From an uncultured Pelagibacteraceae bacterium (GTDB lineage Bacteria > Pseudomonadota > Alphaproteobacteria > Pelagibacterales > Pelagibacteraceae): 64,000 nucleotides of DNA. The position numbers were made by a program, and so were the translations under genes. Within the stretch, counting starts at the first letter, position 1; each line of letters opens with the position of its first letter. This document shows, one piece after another, positions 61,050 through 64,000 of this stretch. Where the stretch lies: contig CACJHW010000004.1 in NCBI GenBank assembly GCA_902593285.1, positions 1 to 64,000 of the forward strand, in the 5' to 3' direction. The notes under the pieces are model-generated. The model saw only the letters and a list, made by a program, of their open reading frames with translations, was not told where the DNA came from and ran no database searches.

Positions 61050-62387
61050 ATGAATGAAATTGTAAATTATTCTGTTGAAGAATTAATAAATAAAATTTCA
61101 AATTCTCAAATTACTTCTGTCGAAATATGTGAAGCTTACATTGAGAGAGTTAATAAGTTTGAAAAAGATATAAATGCTTGGGCTTTTTTTGACAAAGAAT
61201 TGTTATTGGAAAAAGCCAAAGAGTCAGATGCTTACAAAAAATCTGGAAAACCAACTGGACCGCTACATGGTATTCCTGTAGCTGTTAAGGATATTGTTGG
61301 TACTTTAGATATGCCAACAGAATGTGGAACGCCAATAAGAAAAGGAAAATCTTATTCACAAAATGCGGAAATAATTGATTTATTAACATCTTCAGGGGCA
61401 ATTGTGATGGGTAAAACAGTTACAACAGAATTAGCATATTTAAATCCCTCTAAAACAAAAAACCCACATGATTATTCGCGAACACCAGGAGGGTCATCAA
61501 GTGGATCTGCTGCAGTAATTGCATCTTATATGGCTCCACTTTCAATTGGATCACAAACAGGTGGCTCAATAATCAGACCAGCATCTTATTGTGGTGTTGT
61601 TGGATACAAACCTTCATTTGGCTTAATTTCTAGAAATGGAGTATTAAAGACTTCCGAAAAACTTGATCATCTAGGAGTTTTTGGAAAAACAGTCGAGGAC
61701 ATAGCTTATTTAGTTAAAGAGTTAATTAAAAAAGATTCCCATGACCCTGCCACTGTTTATTATTCCTCGAATAATATGGTTGATGCTGTAAAAAAAGGTC
61801 CTTTATATGAACCTAAGTTCATATTTTATAAAACTGAATTTTGGAAATCAATTGACAAAAAATCTAAGGAAGCTTTTGAATATTTTATAAAGTCGTTTAA
61901 AAAAAATATAGAAGTTCATGATACTCCTTCTTATTTTAAAGATATCCATAAATATCATCAAATAATTCATGAAAGTGATCTAGCTAATAATTTTAGTGAT
62001 TATTATAAAAATTATAAATCAAAACTTTCAAAAATTATGCAAAATGCAATTGCAAATGGAAGAAAACATACTGCAAAAGAATATGCTGAAGCAATAGATT
62101 TTATGAAAAGAAGCTACGATTCTTATAAAGAAGTATTTGAGGACTATCACGGGGTTTTATCCCCATCCAGTCCAGGTGTTGCTCTAAAGGGTCTTAAGAG
62201 CACTGGATCAGCTGATTTCAATAAAGTTTGGTCTTATTTAGGAACTCCTTGTATTTCACTTCCTTTACTTCAGGGTGAAAATAATTTACCATTAGGAATT
62301 CAAGTTATTGGAGAGAGATATGACGATAATCGTTTCTTAGGAGTTTCCAGTTGGCTTGAAAAGGAAAGTGAGAAATTTAATGAATAA
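61050..62387 (+). CDS. Amidase (amidase-signature family)
   Basis: 445 residues from ATG 61050. Catalytic triad visible: Lys80 in VAVKDIVGT, cis-Ser149 in TPGGSSSGSA and nucleophile Ser173 in SQTGGSIIRPASYCG. Amidase-signature enzymes hydrolyse amides; the substrate here is unknown. The gene lies 4 bases after the TRAP large-subunit gene, so the transported compound could be an amide or give rise to one. It overlaps a small membrane-protein gene by 8 bases. Confidence 0.92.
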   Translation: MNEIVNYSVEELINKISNSQITSVEICEAYIERVNKFEKDINAWAFFDKELLLEKAKESDAYKKSGKPTGPLHGIPVAVKDIVGTLDMPTECGTPIRKGKSYSQNAEIIDLLTSSGAIVMGKTVTTELAYLNPSKTKNPHDYSRTPGGSSSGSAAVIASYMAPLSIGSQTGGSIIRPASYCGVVGYKPSFGLISRNGVLKTSEKLDHLGVFGKTVEDIAYLVKELIKKDSHDPATVYYSSNNMVDAVKKGPLYEPKFIFYKTEFWKSIDKKSKEAFEYFIKSFKKNIEVHDTPSYFKDIHKYHQIIHESDLANNFSDYYKNYKSKLSKIMQNAIANGRKHTAKEYAEAIDFMKRSYDSYKEVFEDYHGVLSPSSPGVALKGLKSTGSADFNKVWSYLGTPCISLPLLQGENNLPLGIQVIGERYDDNRFLGVSSWLEKESEKFNE

Positions 62388-62556
62388 ACTTGTAACACTA
62401 ATAGGACTTTCTTTTGCAATCTTTTTTCTTGTTGGTTTAGCAACAACACTTACAAGATCTATGATGATAGGTTTCTTTGATGTATTACCAGTTTACATAT
62501 TGATGATACTTGCGATATCGATGATGCTTTATGAAGCCTTTTTTGATAAAAAATAA
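62380..62556 (+). CDS. Small membrane protein between the TRAP operons
   Basis: 58 residues from ATG 62380, inside the amidase stop region (8-base overlap). Two hydrophobic segments (about 4-23 and 29-51) with FFDVLPVYILMILAISMMLYE, ending DKK. I do not recognise it. It would be the last gene of the first TRAP operon. Confidence 0.65.
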   Translation: MNKLVTLIGLSFAIFFLVGLATTLTRSMMIGFFDVLPVYILMILAISMMLYEAFFDKK

Positions 62557-62655
62557 ATTTAATAATTCCTAAATTTACTACCTCTGATTGTATTATATTC
62601 TTTAACGGGAATTTTAGTCTAGACTTAAACGCACATTTGTAATTTACTCTTTATC

Positions 62656-62665
62656 GTTAATTAAC
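62656..62665. promoter_or_regulatory. GTTAATTAAC palindrome before the second TRAP gene
   Basis: Identical to the palindrome at 57839-57848 and located 28 bases before ATG 62684. The leader of the second TRAP gene thus shares this element and a GAGGAGA-type RBS with the first. Confidence 0.35.
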
Positions 62666-62683
62666 AAAGAAGAGGAGAGAGTA

Positions 62684-63808
62684 ATGATTAAAGAAAAAAA
62701 ATCATTGAAGGTGTCTAGATCACCTTCAAGACGTAAGTTCTTTAAAACTGCAGCTGTAACTGGTGTTGCTGCTGTTGCTTTATCTGCTCCAGCAGTTGCT
62801 AAAGAAAGAGTTGAAGCTTCTATGGTAGCTACTTGGCCTAGAGATTTTCCAGGCCTAGGAACTGGTGCACAAAGACTTGCTCAAAGATTAAGCGATATGA
62901 GTGACGGTAGAATTCAAGTTACTTACTACGCTGCTAACGAGAGGGTAAAAGCATTTGACTCTTTTGACGAAGTTGCATCAGGTAACTCTCAAATGTATCA
63001 CGGTGCTGATTACTACTGGGTTAAAAAACACCCTGCATTTGGATATTTTACTGCCGTTCCATTTGGTTTCACATATGCTGAAATGAATGCGTGGTTAAAA
63101 TTTGCTGGTGGACAAGAGTTGTGGGACGAATTAACAGATGATTTCGGAACACAAAGTTTTGCTGCTGGTAACACTGGAGTGCAAATGGGTGGTTGGTTTA
63201 ACAAAAAAATTAGATCAGCTAATGACTTTAAAGGTTTAAAAATGCGTATGCCTGGTTTAGGTGGACAAGTTCTTGGAAAACTTGGTGGTTCTCCAATTTC
63301 ACTTCCTGGTGGACAAATTTATGAAAACCTTGTGTCTGGAGCAATTGATGCAACTGAATGGGTAGGACCTTGGAACGATGAAGCTATGAAGTTCCAGGAA
63401 GCTGCTAAGTATTATTACTATCCAGGAATGCATGAACCAGGATCTACACTAGCTTGTGGAGTTAACAAATCTTGGTTTACTAGTTTGTCAAAATCAGATC
63501 AGTTAATTATTAAAACTGCATGTGATTGGGCTGACACAACTACAATGGCTGAATACAATGCTAAAAACGGAGCTGCACTAGCGCGATTAGTTAACGAAAG
63601 TGGAGTTAAACTAGAGAAGTTTAACGATAAAGTTTACGATGCTTTCGCTAAAGGTGCTGCAGAAGTTTTTGATGAAGTTCAACAACATAGTGCTCTTGCT
63701 AAGAAAGTACATGCTGCCTTTGTTAAAGGTCGTAAGGAAATTGGTGCTTGGACTAACTTGTCTGACGGGCCATATGTTGCTCAAAGAAATAGAGCATTAG
63801 GAGTATAA
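62684..63808 (+). CDS. TRAP transporter substrate-binding protein, TakP-like, Tat-exported
   Basis: 374 residues. Twin-arginine signal with Arg16-Arg17 (PSRRKFFKTAAVTG), cleavage near PAVAK. GNTGVQMGGWFNKK, KGLKMRMPGLGG, ISLPGGQIYENL and DATEWVGPWNDEAMKF strongly resemble the Rhodobacter keto-acid-binding TakP. It probably binds a 2-oxo or hydroxy monocarboxylate. A clear terminator-like hairpin follows and then the membrane subunit gene. Confidence 0.92.
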   Translation: MIKEKKSLKVSRSPSRRKFFKTAAVTGVAAVALSAPAVAKERVEASMVATWPRDFPGLGTGAQRLAQRLSDMSDGRIQVTYYAANERVKAFDSFDEVASGNSQMYHGADYYWVKKHPAFGYFTAVPFGFTYAEMNAWLKFAGGQELWDELTDDFGTQSFAAGNTGVQMGGWFNKKIRSANDFKGLKMRMPGLGGQVLGKLGGSPISLPGGQIYENLVSGAIDATEWVGPWNDEAMKFQEAAKYYYYPGMHEPGSTLACGVNKSWFTSLSKSDQLIIKTACDWADTTTMAEYNAKNGAALARLVNESGVKLEKFNDKVYDAFAKGAAEVFDEVQQHSALAKKVHAAFVKGRKEIGAWTNLSDGPYVAQRNRALGV

Positions 63809-63827
63809 TTTAATTCTAATTATTACT

Positions 63828-63855
63828 AGAGGGCCCTTAAATGGGCCCTCTTTTT
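63828..63855 (+). terminator. Terminator-like hairpin after the second TRAP binding protein
   Basis: A perfect 9-bp stem AGAGGGCCC (63828-63836) with GGGCCCTCT (63843-63851), 6-base loop and T-tract. It ends 22 bases before the next gene. Confidence 0.88.
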
Positions 63856-63877
63856 ATATATCAATAAAAGATTTAAT

Positions 63878-64000
63878 ATGATGGAGAAAAATAACTTATC
63901 TATTTTAATAAGAATATTTAGTTATTCTATCTTAGCTTTAACTTTTGTTTTTTTAGTAAATAATGTTTTAACAGTTTGGTTTGATTGGCCAGGAGTTAAA
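63878..64000 (+). CDS. Probable TRAP transporter small membrane subunit, 3' end outside the window
   Basis: 41 residues are visible, open to the window edge: a basic-polar start (MMEKNNLSILIRIF) and one membrane segment (about 14-36), then VWFDWPGVK. The position after a TRAP binding-protein gene and the single N-terminal helix fit the small subunit of a TRAP transporter. The call rests mainly on context. The start may be 63878 or 63881. Confidence 0.6.
   Translation, partial: MMEKNNLSILIRIFSYSILALTFVFLVNNVLTVWFDWPGVK

Overview
The window looks like a piece of an AT-rich, streamlined marine alphaproteobacterial chromosome of the SAR11 / Candidatus Pelagibacter type. The reasons are the strong A/T bias with poly-A and poly-T runs inside genes, a Lys/Asn/Ile/Phe-rich proteome, intergenic gaps that never exceed about 180 bases, many 1 to 47 base gene overlaps, and the gene content (solute-binding-protein-dependent uptake, glycolate oxidation, small membrane proteins). 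This assignment is inference from composition and content. I see no rRNA, tRNA, transposase, phage gene, CRISPR array or origin.

1-10.6 kb: the 3' end of an FkbM-type methyltransferase, a pterin dehydratase, then a minus-strand block of purH, a heparinase II/III-like protein, rpe and a small membrane protein. Next come a two-gene sodium/solute symporter (DUF4212 plus large subunit) with its own terminator, an unknown protein, acetyl-CoA synthetase with an unusual lysine-rich N-terminal tail, and an EVE-domain protein. Symporter and Acs together suggest acetate or short-chain acid use.

10.7-25.6 kb: a family 2 glycosyltransferase followed by a large GT-C-like membrane protein (very AT-rich); tsaD; hemC-hemD-mscS-like-yggT-folD; two small membrane proteins; a haloacetate dehalogenase-type hydrolase overlapping a TauD-type dioxygenase, then an AEC permease; and a minus-strand run of an MBL-fold hydrolase, a PQQ-type sugar dehydrogenase, a minimal adenylate-forming enzyme, DUF6356 and an SDR-like protein lacking the catalytic tyrosine.

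25.6-35.1 kb: a prokaryotic (6-4)-type photolyase that seems to lack three of the four Fe-S ligands, a 42-residue DUF2256 zinc-ribbon-like protein that is easily missed, a class I glutamine amidotransferase, a small membrane protein and a convergent FAD-domain-first photolyase-like protein. These and the divergent SDR/AMP-ligase genes look like a light or UV-damage cluster. Then PsiE-like and another membrane protein, argG, an IalB-like protein, an aldo-keto reductase, a Bax-inhibitor-1 protein, DUF2794, IspZ/YciB and hspQ.

35.1-48.3 kb: cytochrome c maturation genes ccmCDEFGH, preceded by a gap with a 15-bp imperfect hairpin; a PagL-like outer-membrane protein; then a hydroxyacid/glyoxylate block (FMN 2-hydroxyacid dehydrogenase, aminotransferase, glcDEF, a D-2-hydroxyacid dehydrogenase and a 3-hydroxyisobutyrate dehydrogenase-family enzyme).

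48.3-64 kb: a divergent carbohydrate/polyol locus. A Gfo/Idh dehydrogenase and a TIM-barrel isomerase read leftward; a binding protein, two permeases, a 63-residue membrane protein, two different ABC ATPases and dhaL-dhaK read rightward, ending in a terminator. A TRAP transporter with an amidase and a small membrane protein follows, then a second TRAP system that runs off the window. Hairpins with T-tracts directly after all three binding-protein genes suggest these are expressed above their membrane partners.
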